Assembly (NCBI RefSeq): GCF_000725485.1
Contig: NZ_JOAG01000055.1
Span: forward strand, 1 to 63,146
Reading direction: 5' to 3'
DNA from: Nonomuraea candida
Lineage (GTDB): Bacteria > Actinomycetota > Actinomycetes > Streptosporangiales > Streptosporangiaceae
Length of the DNA stretch: 63,146 nt
Every line of letters begins with the position of its first letter. Within the stretch, counting starts at the first letter, position 1. Under the pieces are notes generated by a model. The model was not told the DNA's origin. It made no database searches and saw only the letters and a program-made list of their open reading frames with translations. The position numbers were made by a program, and so were the translations under genes. Shown here piece by piece: positions 53,752 to 63,146 of the stretch.

Positions 53752-53913
53752 GCCATCCGGGCCGAACCGCACCTCCTGAGCCATCCGGGCCGGATCACCC
53801 CTCGGGTCACCAGGCGCATGGCCGGGGCCGTCCGGCCGTGGCCCGGGGCGGTTCACGGCCGTCGCCGGCGTGGCGCGAGGGGTCCGGAAGTCCGTTACAC
53901 TTGTTGATCGCAA

Positions 53914-53986
53914 GGGGCTATGGCGCAGTTGGTAGCGCGCCTCCATGGCATGGAGGAGGTCTGGGGTTCGAATCCCCATAGCTCCA
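53914..53986 (+). tRNA. tRNA-Ala (anticodon GGC), second copy
   Basis: 73 nt, identical in sequence to the gene at 30407. TACACT at 53896-53901 may be its -10 element. CCA is not encoded. The flanking sequence is unrelated apart from a shared CCC after the 3' end, so it is a gene duplicate and not part of a larger copied block. Confidence 0.97.
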
Positions 53987-53992
53987 CCCCGT

Positions 53993-54472
53993 TCACAGCG
54001 GCGCGTCATAAAGCGCCAGTTCCTCCTCATCGGGCGCCTCGAAGAGAGGCGTCCAGCGTTCGAGCAGCTCGCGGGTGACCGGCACGGTCCCCGGCGAGCC
54101 GGTCGTGCCCCGGCGTTCCAGACGGCGGCACAACTCCTCGAAGGGGGCCGTGAGGTAACGCAGCTCGACCGCCGCGCCGAGCGCCCGCGCGGCCAGGCGC
54201 AGCGCCTCCCGCTCCTGCCTGGCCCAGAAGCCGTACTCCAGGACGACCGTCTGCCCGAGCCGCAACAGGTCCTGGGCATGCCGCCAGAGCTGCCGCTCCA
54301 GCAGGTCGCGGGCCCGGTCGTCCCACACGTCCAGGCCCAGCGCCGTCAGCCACTCGTCGGGGCACAGCCGCACGGCCGGGAGCTCGGCGGCCAGCCGCCT
54401 GGCCAGCGTGGTCTTCCCCGAGCCCGGCAGCCCGCAGAGCAGCACGAGCCGCCCCGCCCGCCGTGTCACCAT
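53993..54472 (-). CDS. P-loop ATPase / small-molecule kinase-like protein
   Basis: 159 residues from the ATG at 54472. Walker A LLCGLPGSGKTTLARRL is at about 9-25, a DEW segment (LCPDEWLTAL) near 40 and a LEYGFWARQE motif near 78, the pattern of zeta-toxin/chloramphenicol-phosphotransferase-like AAA_33 kinases. It phosphorylates an unknown small molecule. It is convergent with the tRNA gene and divergent from the WYL regulator. Confidence 0.82.
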   Translation of the reverse strand: MVTRRAGRLVLLCGLPGSGKTTLARRLAAELPAVRLCPDEWLTALGLDVWDDRARDLLERQLWRHAQDLLRLGQTVVLEYGFWARQEREALRLAARALGAAVELRYLTAPFEELCRRLERRGTTGSPGTVPVTRELLERWTPLFEAPDEEELALYDAPL

Positions 54473-54578
54473 GCCCGCCCCGCCCGTCGTCTCGTTTGGT
54501 TGTCCGATCGTTCCATGGTGCCCGGGGGCGGGGGCAAAGTGCTCAGGAGGTGAGCGGTTTGCGAGGGATGATGGGGGC

Positions 54579-55506
54579 ATGCGTGCCGAGCGACTGGTGG
54601 CCGCGCTGCTGCTCATGCAGGCGCGCGGCCGGGTGACCGCGGCGGAGCTGGCCGAACGGCTGGAGGTCTCCGTGGCCACCGCGCGCCGCGACCTCGAAGC
54701 CCTGTCCGCCGCCGGCCTGCCCGTCTACCCCCAGCCGGGGCGGGGCGGGGGCTGGCAGTTGCTGGGCGGGGCGCGTACCGACCTCACCGGGCTCACCGCG
54801 CACGAGGCCCAGGCGCTCTTCCTGCTCGCCGGGCCGGCCGCGCCCGCCGCCCCCGAGGTCAGGTCCGCGCTGCGCAAGCTGATGCGGGCGCTGCCCGAGA
54901 CGTTCAGGGCCGAGGCGGAGGCCGCCGCAAGCGCGGTCGTGGTGGACCCGGCCCGCTGGGGCGAGCCGGAGAAGGAACGGCCGGAGCTGGTGCGGGTCCT
55001 CCAGCACGCCACCGTGCGGCGGCGCCGGGTCCGGCTCGCGTACGAGGGCCGCCGCGACCGCGGGCGCACCGAACGCCTGGTCGACCCGTGGGGGCTGGTG
55101 GACAAGGACGACGTCTGGTACCTCCTGGCAGGCACCGAGCGCGGGCAGCGCACATTCCGGGTGGACCGGATCGTCGCGGCCGTGGTGACGGAGGAGGAGT
55201 TCGAGCGGCCGGGGGACTTCAAGCTGGCGCGGGCCTGGGAGCAGGTGGTGACGGAGATGGAGCGGCGGCGCTCGACCGTCTCGGCGACCGTGCTCATCGC
55301 CGCCCGGTTCCTGCCCGTCCTGCGCGACCACTTCGGGCGGCACTGCCAGACCCTGGGGGAGACGGAGGACGGGCGGGTCAGGGTGCGGGTGGCCGCGCCG
55401 ATGGCGGTGACGATCGCCGAGCAGCTCGCCGGGTGGGGCGCGCGGGTCGAGGTCGAGGAGCCGGAAGAGGTCAGGGCCGAGCTGGCCAGGATCGGCGCCG
55501 AACTCG

Positions 55507-55532
<26 letters not shown>
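54579..55532 (+). CDS. WYL-domain transcriptional regulator (DeoR/YafY type)
   Basis: 317 residues from the ATG at 54579. N-terminal winged helix (ERLVAALLLMQARGRVTAAE then RLEVSVATARRDLEAL, about 4-60), WYL domain (about 135-215, with the motif DKDDVWYLLAGTERG) and a C-terminal extension with ARFLPVLRDHFG. It is a ligand- or nucleic-acid-sensing regulator. Its 3' end overlaps the convergent decarboxylase by 26 bp. Confidence 0.92.
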
Positions 55533-57006
<1,474 letters not shown>

Positions 57007-57038
57007 CCGACCACTGTGCGCGCGGCGGCCGGGCCACG

Positions 57039-57078
57039 AAAAGGGGACGGGCCGGGGGCTCGCGCCCCGGGCCCGTCC
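57039..57078 (-). terminator. Terminator of the DUF4236 gene
   Basis: Stem of 15 bp (57045-57059 with 57064-57078, one mismatch) and TCGC loop; on the minus strand it is followed by CCTTTT. It lies 30 bp past the DUF4236 stop. Confidence 0.8.
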
Positions 57079-57109
57079 TATCTCAAGCGGCCGGACGGCC
57101 GCAGTAAGG

Positions 57110-57316
57110 TCAGTAGTGGTAGCGGCGGTGACGCTTGCCGCCGAAGGTCTTGCCGAGGTGGAACCCGCCGGGAAGGTGCACGGAGACGTGGCGGCGGCCG
57201 TCGGGCGTGGTGGAGATGTGGAAGCGCCGATTGCCGTAGCTGTGGCCGACGCCGTGCCGCGACAGGTTGATCCGGAACGGCCCCAGTTTGATTGACTTGC
57301 GGTAGTGCCAGCCCAT
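57110..57316 (-). CDS. DUF4236 domain protein
   Basis: 68 residues from the ATG at 57316; GGAGGAGG lies 6 bp upstream. It starts MGWHYRKSIKLGPFRINLSR and continues with HGVGHSYG, the DUF4236 signature (a short beta-rich domain usually at the N-terminus of larger proteins). Here the domain stands alone with a His/Arg-rich tail. Function unknown. It is a monocistronic unit with its own terminator. Confidence 0.85.
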   Translation of the reverse strand: MGWHYRKSIKLGPFRINLSRHGVGHSYGNRRFHISTTPDGRRHVSVHLPGGFHLGKTFGGKRHRRYHY

Positions 57317-57451
57317 GTCCCTCCTCCGCCATCGTGCGCTCACACACGACAACGAGCGGGACGAAGGCCGGGTTCCCGGCCGGTGGGGCGACAGGGCCCC
57401 GGTGCAGGCCGGGCCGTGGGCGACAGGGCCCCGACAGGAAGGACCGCGGAC

Positions 57452-58198
57452 ATGATCGTGATCGCTCACCTGAGCGACATCCACATCGGCGCGACGCCCG
57501 AGAGCGTCCCCCGCGCCGCCGCCGTCATGCGCTACCTCGACGCGCTGCCCGGCGACCTCGACGCGGTGCTGGTCACCGGTGACATCGCCGACCACGGGCT
57601 GGCCGAGGAGTACGAGGCGGCCGGCAAGCTGCTCAGCTCGCGCCACCCCGTCCTGGCCGGCCCCGGCAACCACGACGTCAGGGCGGAGTTCCGCCGCGTC
57701 CTGCTGGGCGCCGAGCCCGGCGACGGCCCGGTCAACCAGGTCCTGCGCACCGACGCCGCGATCTACGCCATGTGCGACTCCTCGATCCCCGGCCGGCCCT
57801 CGGGCCACCTGGCCGACGAGACCCTCGACTGGCTGGAGGGGGTGCTGGACGGCGCGGACCTGCCGGTCTTCGTGGCCTTCCACCACCCGCCGGTGACGCT
57901 GCACGCCCCGCCGGTGGACGGGATCAGGCTGCGCGCGCCCGACCGGCTCGAAGCGCTGCTCGCCGGGCGCGCCAACGTGCCCGCCGTGCTGGTCGGCCAT
58001 GCCCACGTGGCCGCGGCGACCACGTTCGCGGGCCGGCCGCTGCTGGCCGGCGGGGGCGTGGTGTCCACGATCACGCTCCCGTGGGAGGGCGGCACGAGCT
58101 TCGACACCTGCGTCGAGTACGACCTGCCGCCGGTGATCGCCTTCCACGTGCTCGACGACGAGGGGCGCGTGACCACCCACTACCGCGTGGTCCCGTAA
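57452..58198 (+). CDS. Metallophosphoesterase (CpdA-like)
   Basis: 248 residues from the ATG at 57452, with AGGAAGGA upstream. All calcineurin-type metal motifs are present: LSDIHIG, VTGDIAD, GPGNHD, FHHPP and VGHAHV. The family includes 3',5'-cAMP phosphodiesterase CpdA and phosphodiesterases for other small substrates. It is convergent with the arabinofuranosidase gene, with a strong hairpin between them. Confidence 0.92.
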   Translation: MIVIAHLSDIHIGATPESVPRAAAVMRYLDALPGDLDAVLVTGDIADHGLAEEYEAAGKLLSSRHPVLAGPGNHDVRAEFRRVLLGAEPGDGPVNQVLRTDAAIYAMCDSSIPGRPSGHLADETLDWLEGVLDGADLPVFVAFHHPPVTLHAPPVDGIRLRAPDRLEALLAGRANVPAVLVGHAHVAAATTFAGRPLLAGGGVVSTITLPWEGGTSFDTCVEYDLPPVIAFHVLDDEGRVTTHYRVVP

Positions 58199-58211
58199 GA
58201 GCGGACCCCAG

Positions 58212-58245
58212 GAGGGGACGGGACCGCGAGAGGTCCCGCCCCCTC
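58212..58245. terminator. Terminator between convergent phosphoesterase and GH51 genes
   Basis: Fourteen-bp stem (58212-58225 with 58232-58245, one mismatch) and a 6-nt loop, 14 bp after the phosphoesterase stop and 5 bp before the arabinofuranosidase stop. It probably serves both genes. Confidence 0.75.
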
Positions 58246-58249
58246 GCGG

Positions 58250-61200
58250 TCACCGCTCGGTCAGCTCGATGAACGTCACCGAGTACGCGGGGAAGTCGTA
58301 GGTGAAGGCCGAGGAGAAGCCGTTCACCCGCCGCCGCTCCGGCGCGATCCGGTCCGGCTCGGAGATCGAGTTCACGTCCGACGGCGCGCCGGTGAGCGTG
58401 GTCACCGTGGCCGTCGGCCGGAAGCGCGCCGGACCGAGGTCCACCGCGCCGCGCACGGCGGTGTCCTGCGCGTTGACGACCTTGAGCGTCACCGACTTCC
58501 CGTCCCGGGAGACCACCTGGTAGAGCGGCTCCACCCGCGAGTCGTCGACGAAGTCGTTGATCTGCCGCCCGTCCAGCCAGGTCGTGATCCGGCGCCCGTC
58601 CACCCGCACCTTCAGCCGGTAGTCGCGGCCGGTCTCGACCGTGGTGGCGGAGGTGGCGATCGAGGACTTGCCGCCGTTGACGGCCTTCTCCACGGCGGAC
58701 TGGGTGTTGTTCCAGCCGCCGACGTTCCACCAGTAGAAGCTGCCGGTGTCACGGACCCCGAACATCACCAGGAAACCCTCCGCGCCCGCCGTCTTGCGCG
58801 CGGTCACCTCCATCGTGTAGTTCGACCAGTCGGCCGAGCCGGCCGTGGACCGGGCGTCCTCGACCTGCGCCGTCTGCGCGTACGCGCCGTCCTGCGCGGC
58901 CCAGGTGCCCGCGCCGGGCGTCCACCTGCCGGCCCCGGCGGAGAAGTCGTCCGCCAGCAGCACGGTCCCGTCGGCCGCGGTGACCTTGACGTCGTCGTAG
59001 CGGACCGCGGTGTTCCACGCGCCCAGCCCGACCGCGCCCTTGATGTCCTCGACGGGCCTGGCCTCGCCCTCGAACGCGCTGGGCACCACCCGCTCGCCGA
59101 CGTTGGTGGAGAACAGGCGTTGCACGTGGTAGCTCGGCGACCCGTACGCCTGGTCGTTGTCGAACCAGATCAGGTCCGGCGCCCAGTCCACGTAGTCCAC
59201 GTTGGCCAGCAGCGGCGCGTACGACGCCAGCTCCACCACGTCGGAGTTGCGCTCGATCCCGGTCAGGTACGACGCCTCCGCCAGCGCGTTGTAGAACGTG
59301 TTGCCCCTGGAGGCGTACTCGCCCACGAACACCTTCGGACCCTCGCGGTCATAGGTGTCGTAGCGGTGGTTGTTGGCCAGGAACCAGTCGGGGTTGTTGT
59401 AGTAGTGCTCGTCGACCAGGTCGGCCTTCTGGTCGCGGGCGAACTGCCACATCCGGTCGAACCAGGCGCCCTGCGAGGTCTGCCCCGAGTTGCTGATGAT
59501 CTTGATCTCGGGGTGCTTCGCCCTGATCGCGTCGGCGAACTTCGGATAGTTCGTGAAGAACTCCTCGTAGATCTCCTCGTTCCCGAGCCCGATGTACTCC
59601 AGCCCGAACGGCTTGGGGTGCCCCATCTCCGCGCGCTTCCTGCCCCAGGTGGAGGTGGCCGGGCCGTTGGCGAACTCGATCAGGTCGAGCGTGTCCTGCA
59701 CCCACCGGGCCAGCTTGGCCTCGTCGGTCAGCGGCCGGTTCTCGCCGCAGCCGTTCACGCCCACCGACAGCACCGGCAGCGCCTTGGCCCCGATGTCCTC
59801 GGCGAACTGGAAGTACTCGTAGTACCCGATGCCGTAGCTCTGGTTGTAGCCCCAGAAGTTGAAGTTCGCCGGCCGCTCCTCGACCGGGCCGATCGTCTCC
59901 TTCCACTGGTAGATGCGGCGCCGGTCGCCGGTCTCCGCGTACGGGTCGTAGGTGCCGACGTTGGTGACGCAGCCGCCGGGGAAGCGCAGGAACCGGGGCT
60001 TCAGGTCGGCGATCATCTCGGCCAGGTCAGCGCGCATGCCGTGCCCCTTGAAGGTGTTCCGGGGGAACAGCGAGACCATGTCCAGGTCGGTCCGCCCGGC
60101 GGGCGCCTGCACGACGAGGCGGCCGGCGTCGGTGGTGCCGGAGGAGGTGAACGAGGCCCGGTACTTCGCCCAGCCGCCGGCCTTGACCCGCAGCGTGACC
60201 TTGCCGAGCACGGTGGCGCCGTCCTCGACGGTGACCGTCAGCGGCCCGGCCTCCGCGCGCCTGGCCCACACCGAGAAGTCGTAGCGCTCGCCCTTGACGA
60301 GCGGCACGCCCCGGTTGAAGCCGGCGTTGGCCACCCCCGCCGTGCCCGTGCCCGTCACGTCGAGGCGCAGGTAGTTGCGGTTGTTGGTGTTCAGCGGGTC
60401 CTCGCCGGTCACCACGGGGGTGACGGTGGCGCCGCGCTCGGCCTCGCTCCAGGCGGTCAGGCCCGTGTAGGAGGGCTCGTCGGTGGCGTTGAACTCGAAC
60501 GAGCGGTTCTGCACCAGCTCGGCGTAGAGCCCGCCGTCGGCGGCGTGGTTGATGTCCTCGTAGAAGACGCCGTAGAGGTCGGGGCTGACCTTGGTGCCCG
60601 CCGCCCTGGTGTCCACGGTCAGCTTGCCCGAGGTGTAGCCCTCGATCCGGAACTTGGCCGCCCGCGCCCCCATGGTCAGCTTCCCGTCCTCGACGGCCAG
60701 GCCCCGGCCGCCGGACGAGACGGTGACCTTGCCGCCGCCGGCGTCCTTGATCTGGAAGACCGAGCCCTCGGCGGCCAGCCGGACGGGCGTGCCGGCCCGC
60801 AGGAACCTCCCCGACCCGGTGTCCTTGAGCGTGACCCCGTCGCCGCCGGCCGCGGCCGTCAGGACCAGCCCGGTCATGGGCGCCTTCGCCGAGGCCCGCA
60901 CGGTCCCCGAGCGCCCGGCCGACAGGTACGGCAGCGCCGCGGCGCGCAGCGTGAACGGCCCCTCGGGCACCACGGCCGCCCCCTCGGACGCCTTGACCGC
61001 CAGGTAGTCGAAGCCGGCCCGCATGGACGTGCCGTTCTGCGCCGACAGGCCGAACAGCCCGACCTGCCCGACCTTGATCGCGGCGGTGGTCCTGGACGCC
61101 TGCACCCAGCCCGAGCCGTCCCAGTAGGAGGAGGTGAACGCGTCGCCCGTCCTGGCCAGCTTGATGATCTCGGCGGTGGAGCCGGGCCGGGCCGCGAAGG

Positions 61201-61645
61201 CCGAGCTGAAGGCCGCGCCGACCTCGGTGGCCGTCTCGATCACCGGCCCGCCGGCGGACCCGACGTGGGCCAGGCCGGCCCGGACGTAGTTGTCCCAGTC
61301 CTGCCAGGCCAGCAGGCCCGCGCTCTGATAGTCCAGCGAGACCGGGGCGGTGAGCTTGGTGACCACCTCGAAGTCGCCGTCGGGGACGTCCACGAGGAAG
61401 AGGTTCCTAGCGTTGTTGCTGCTCTGGTGGGTGTCGCCGGTCAGGGTGTCCAGGTGCAGCGACCCGCCGGACAGGTTCCAGCGGGTGTCGTCCGGTGACA
61501 GCACCGTCCAGTCCTCGCCGAGCGTGGTGCCGTCGAACTGGTCCACGACGGCGCCCTCGGGAATGGGGTCCGCCAGGGCGGTGGCGGGCTGTGGCGTCAC
61601 CAGCGCGCCCGCCAGGAGCAGGGCGGATAAGGCGATGCGCGACAT
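58250..61645 (-). CDS. Secreted multi-domain GH51 alpha-L-arabinofuranosidase
   Basis: 1131 residues from the ATG at 61645, with GAGGAG upstream; a longer frame to 61699 would run through two operators. Sec signal (1-25), an N-terminal concanavalin-like beta-sandwich (about 30-220), a linker and small beta modules (about 220-345), then the GH51 part (about 350-860) with FLRFPGGCVTNVG, candidate acid/base E690 (GLGNEEIYEE) and candidate nucleophile E776 (VFVGEYASRG). A second concanavalin-like module (about 880-1050) and a C-terminal beta domain follow. It releases arabinofuranose from arabinoxylan or arabinan side chains. Two LacI-type operators lie just upstream of the start. Confidence 0.93.
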   Translation of the reverse strand: MSRIALSALLLAGALVTPQPATALADPIPEGAVVDQFDGTTLGEDWTVLSPDDTRWNLSGGSLHLDTLTGDTHQSSNNARNLFLVDVPDGDFEVVTKLTAPVSLDYQSAGLLAWQDWDNYVRAGLAHVGSAGGPVIETATEVGAAFSSAFAARPGSTAEIIKLARTGDAFTSSYWDGSGWVQASRTTAAIKVGQVGLFGLSAQNGTSMRAGFDYLAVKASEGAAVVPEGPFTLRAAALPYLSAGRSGTVRASAKAPMTGLVLTAAAGGDGVTLKDTGSGRFLRAGTPVRLAAEGSVFQIKDAGGGKVTVSSGGRGLAVEDGKLTMGARAAKFRIEGYTSGKLTVDTRAAGTKVSPDLYGVFYEDINHAADGGLYAELVQNRSFEFNATDEPSYTGLTAWSEAERGATVTPVVTGEDPLNTNNRNYLRLDVTGTGTAGVANAGFNRGVPLVKGERYDFSVWARRAEAGPLTVTVEDGATVLGKVTLRVKAGGWAKYRASFTSSGTTDAGRLVVQAPAGRTDLDMVSLFPRNTFKGHGMRADLAEMIADLKPRFLRFPGGCVTNVGTYDPYAETGDRRRIYQWKETIGPVEERPANFNFWGYNQSYGIGYYEYFQFAEDIGAKALPVLSVGVNGCGENRPLTDEAKLARWVQDTLDLIEFANGPATSTWGRKRAEMGHPKPFGLEYIGLGNEEIYEEFFTNYPKFADAIRAKHPEIKIISNSGQTSQGAWFDRMWQFARDQKADLVDEHYYNNPDWFLANNHRYDTYDREGPKVFVGEYASRGNTFYNALAEASYLTGIERNSDVVELASYAPLLANVDYVDWAPDLIWFDNDQAYGSPSYHVQRLFSTNVGERVVPSAFEGEARPVEDIKGAVGLGAWNTAVRYDDVKVTAADGTVLLADDFSAGAGRWTPGAGTWAAQDGAYAQTAQVEDARSTAGSADWSNYTMEVTARKTAGAEGFLVMFGVRDTGSFYWWNVGGWNNTQSAVEKAVNGGKSSIATSATTVETGRDYRLKVRVDGRRITTWLDGRQINDFVDDSRVEPLYQVVSRDGKSVTLKVVNAQDTAVRGAVDLGPARFRPTATVTTLTGAPSDVNSISEPDRIAPERRRVNGFSSAFTYDFPAYSVTFIELTER

Positions 61646-61666
61646 GAGTGGGGGGCTCCTCAGGGT

Positions 61667-61680
61667 TGTTAGCGTTAACA
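61667..61680. promoter_or_regulatory. LacI-type operator 1 (upstream of the GH51 gene)
   Basis: TGTTAGCGTTAACA: half-site TGTTAGC and its near-mirror GTTAACA around a central CG. It lies 21 bp upstream of the arabinofuranosidase start. Confidence 0.75.
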
Positions 61681-61684
61681 AAGA

Positions 61685-61698
61685 AGTGAGCGTTAACA
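61685..61698. promoter_or_regulatory. LacI-type operator 2 (upstream of the GH51 gene)
   Basis: AGTGAGCGTTAACA, weaker on its left half; 18 bp centre to centre from operator 1, so two dimers would bind nearly on the same face of the DNA. Confidence 0.65.
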
Positions 61699-61795
61699 AC
61701 TGCGATCCGCGTCACCGTAAGTACCGGTCGGGTGTGGCGTCAAGGGTTCGCCGTGTAACCCGACCGTAATGCGGCGGGGCCTTGACGAGACCGGT

Positions 61796-61809
61796 TGTTA
61801 ACGTTCACA
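61796..61809. promoter_or_regulatory. LacI-type operator 3 (upstream of the regulator gene)
   Basis: TGTTAACGTTCACA, 31 bp before the LacI GTG and 8 bp after a TTGACG (61782-61787) that may be its -35, so it would block the regulator promoter. Confidence 0.7.
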
Positions 61810-61840
61810 GTCATCCCCAAGCCAGGAAAGGAGCACGGCT

Positions 61841-62854
61841 GTGGGATCCACCCTGGGGCGCCGCCTACCGGTCATGGCCGACGTGGCCAAGGAGGCGGGC
61901 GTGTCGCATCAGACGGTCTCCCGCGTGCTCAACGACCATCCGAACGTGCGCAGCGAGACCCGTACGCGGGTGCTGGAAGCGATCGACAAGCTCGGCTACC
62001 GCCGCAACCTCGTCGCCCGCGCGCTGGTGACCAGACACTCCAGAACGCTCGGAGTGGTCAGCTTCGACACCACGCTGTACGGCCCGGCCAGCACCGTCTA
62101 CGGCATCGAGCAGGCGGCCAGGGCGGCCGGCTACTTCGTCAGCATCGTCAGCCTCAAGTCCATCGACCGGGCCGGCGTGCGCGATGCCCTCGACTACCTG
62201 GCCGACCAGGGCGTGGACGGCATCGTGGTGGTGGCCCCGCAGCGCTCGGCCGCCCAGGCCCTGGCCGACCTGCCGCTGGGCGTGCCCACGGTCGCGGTCG
62301 AGGGCGGCGAGGCCGGGGAGGTGCCCGTGGTCTGCGTGGACCAGTTCACCGGCGGCAGGCTCGCCACCGAGCACCTGCTGTCCCTGGGCCACGAGACGGT
62401 CTGGCACGTCAGAGGGCCCTCCGACTGGCTGGAGGCCGAAGGGCGCGTGGCCGGCTGGCGGGCCGCGCTGGAGCGGGCGGGCCGCGAGGTCCCGCGTCCG
62501 CTCGCCGGGGACTGGAGCCCGCGCTCGGGATACGAGGCGGGGCGCAGCCTGGCGAGCATGAAGAACGTCACCGCGGTCTTCGTCGCCAACGACCAGATGG
62601 CGCTGGGCGTGCTGCGGGCGTTCACCGAGCAGGGGGTGAGGGTGCCCGAGCGGGTGAGTGTGGTCGGTTTCGACGACATTCCCGAGTCGGAGTTCTTCTC
62701 GCCGCCGCTCACGACCATCAGGCAGGACTTCGACGCGGTGGGCAGGCACAGCATCGAGGTGCTCGTCCGGTTGCTCGAAGGCGGCACCGAGGAGCGGGAA
62801 AGGCTCGTGGTGCCGCCGACGTTCGTGCCCAGGCTCAGCACGGCCAGGGTCTGA
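61841..62854 (+). CDS. LacI-family regulator of the arabinofuranoside locus
   Basis: 337 residues, GTG start with AAAGGAG upstream. LacI helix-turn-helix VMADVAKEAGVSHQTVSRVL (about 11-30) and hinge, then a sugar-binding periplasmic-protein-like core (about 65-335) with TVAVEGGEAGEVPVVCVDQ and VVGFDDIPESEFFSPPLTTI typical of the family. It is divergent from the GH51 gene and upstream of an ABC sugar-binding gene. All three have related palindromes, so it probably represses them until arabinose or an arabino-oligosaccharide binds. Confidence 0.94.
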   Translation: MGSTLGRRLPVMADVAKEAGVSHQTVSRVLNDHPNVRSETRTRVLEAIDKLGYRRNLVARALVTRHSRTLGVVSFDTTLYGPASTVYGIEQAARAAGYFVSIVSLKSIDRAGVRDALDYLADQGVDGIVVVAPQRSAAQALADLPLGVPTVAVEGGEAGEVPVVCVDQFTGGRLATEHLLSLGHETVWHVRGPSDWLEAEGRVAGWRAALERAGREVPRPLAGDWSPRSGYEAGRSLASMKNVTAVFVANDQMALGVLRAFTEQGVRVPERVSVVGFDDIPESEFFSPPLTTIRQDFDAVGRHSIEVLVRLLEGGTEERERLVVPPTFVPRLSTARV

Positions 62855-62920
62855 AGGCCCGTCCGGGGCGGGGGCCCGGGGCCGCACAGGAAGGCAGGAC
62901 GCGCTGGCGCCCATTCGGGC

Positions 62921-62934
62921 TGTTAGCGCTCACA
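62921..62934. promoter_or_regulatory. LacI-type operator 4 (upstream of the sugar-binding gene)
   Basis: TGTTAGCGCTCACA, 19 bp before the GTG of the sugar-binding lipoprotein; same half-site family (TGTKARC) as operators 1-3. Confidence 0.75.
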
Positions 62935-62953
62935 TCAGAAGGGAACCCCCCAC

Positions 62954-63146
62954 GTGTTGAAGAGGATCTCGGCGCTGGTCCTCGCCGGGCTCACCGCGAT
63001 GACGGTGGCGAGCTGCGGAAGCGGCGGCGGAGAGACGAGTGCGAGCAGCGGCGGCGGTTCGGGCGACGCGATCACCATGGGATTCTCCCAGGTGGGCGCG
63101 GAGAGCGGCTGGCGCACGGCGAACACCAAGTCGGTGCAGGACTCGG
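62954..63146 (+). CDS. ABC sugar-binding lipoprotein (YtfQ-like), N-terminal part
   Basis: Runs off the window; 64 codons seen from a GTG at 62954 with AGAAGGGA upstream. A lipoprotein signal (MLKRISALVLAGLTAMTVAS) with lipobox VASC (C21), a Gly/Ser linker, then ITMGFSQVGAESGWRTANTK. That mature start closely resembles YtfQ-type galactofuranose-binding proteins (GFSQVGSESGWR). It would capture a furanose sugar for an ABC importer encoded downstream. Next to a GH51 arabinofuranosidase, arabinofuranose is a reasonable guess for the ligand. Confidence 0.88.
   Translation, partial: MLKRISALVLAGLTAMTVASCGSGGGETSASSGGGSGDAITMGFSQVGAESGWRTANTKSVQDS

Noticed and set aside
53914..53990. tRNA-Ala 3' end as an attachment site of an integrated element
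   Set aside because: No integrase, excisionase or phage/ICE gene lies near either tRNA copy, and no partial tRNA repeat marks an attR.
59120..61498. 792-residue plus-strand open frame opposite the arabinofuranosidase
   Set aside because: Shadow frame of the GH51 gene, Val/Arg/Gly-rich with no fold.

Overview
The window is high-GC DNA with actinobacterial codon use and gene order: an MreBCD-PBP2-RodA wall cluster, a radical SAM/DUF2344/RNase E/L21/L27/Obg/ProBA block, many GTG starts and 4-bp ATGA/GTGA overlaps. The gene set (sporulation-type mre locus, secreted lignocellulose enzymes, many TetR/LacI-type regulators) suggests a soil filamentous actinomycete, most likely Streptosporangiales (Nonomuraea-like). 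The genus is an inference from gene content only.

Layout. 1-1.3 kb: 3' end of a 5S rRNA (end of an rRNA operon), then a secreted intradiol dioxygenase fused to a carbohydrate-binding domain. 1.4-5.7 kb: folC, a DUF4233 membrane protein, an MFS-like permease with a repetitive tail, and ndk. 5.7-12 kb: a long pyrimidine-rich non-coding leader, then mreB-mreC-mreD-PBP2-rodA, each overlapping the next by 1-4 bp. 12-21 kb: radical SAM protein, DUF2344 protein, ribonuclease E/G with a long disordered N-terminus, rplU, rpmA, obgE. 21-29.8 kb: SDR oxidoreductase, proB, proA, a 58-residue membrane protein, a membrane-anchored Ser/Thr kinase, an M48 peptidase, nadD, rsfS, a histidine phosphatase.

From about 29.8 kb the content becomes accessory. 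There are two gene-remnant loci (29.8-30.3 kb and 47.9-49.1 kb). In each, a divergently oriented TetR regulator and its partner have lost their facing 5' ends. Two identical tRNA-Ala(GGC) genes lie at 30.4 and 53.9 kb. Between them are a GT2 glycosyltransferase preceded by a 34-residue membrane protein, a large subtilase behind a CebR-like operator, an NhaA-DsbA fusion, a DyP peroxidase and an AA10 LPMO. A two-component system follows, whose regulator start is 27 bp from a divergent gene with one apparent symmetric -10 element. The rest of this part holds small membrane proteins, a CynX-type transporter coupled to an AlaX-like hydrolase, and a leaderless HTH gene followed by a Clp-N-domain gene.

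54-63 kb: a P-loop kinase-like protein, a WYL regulator, an aromatic amino-acid decarboxylase, a DUF4236 protein and a metallophosphoesterase. The window ends in a sugar locus: a secreted GH51 arabinofuranosidase, a LacI regulator and the start of a YtfQ-like sugar-binding lipoprotein. These share four related 14-bp palindromes, which I read as one LacI regulon for arabinofuranose-type sugars.

Recurring themes are extracellular biomass attack (dioxygenase-CBM, LPMO, DyP, GH51), many short G+C-rich tandem repeats both between and inside genes, and very short or absent mRNA leaders at several accessory genes.
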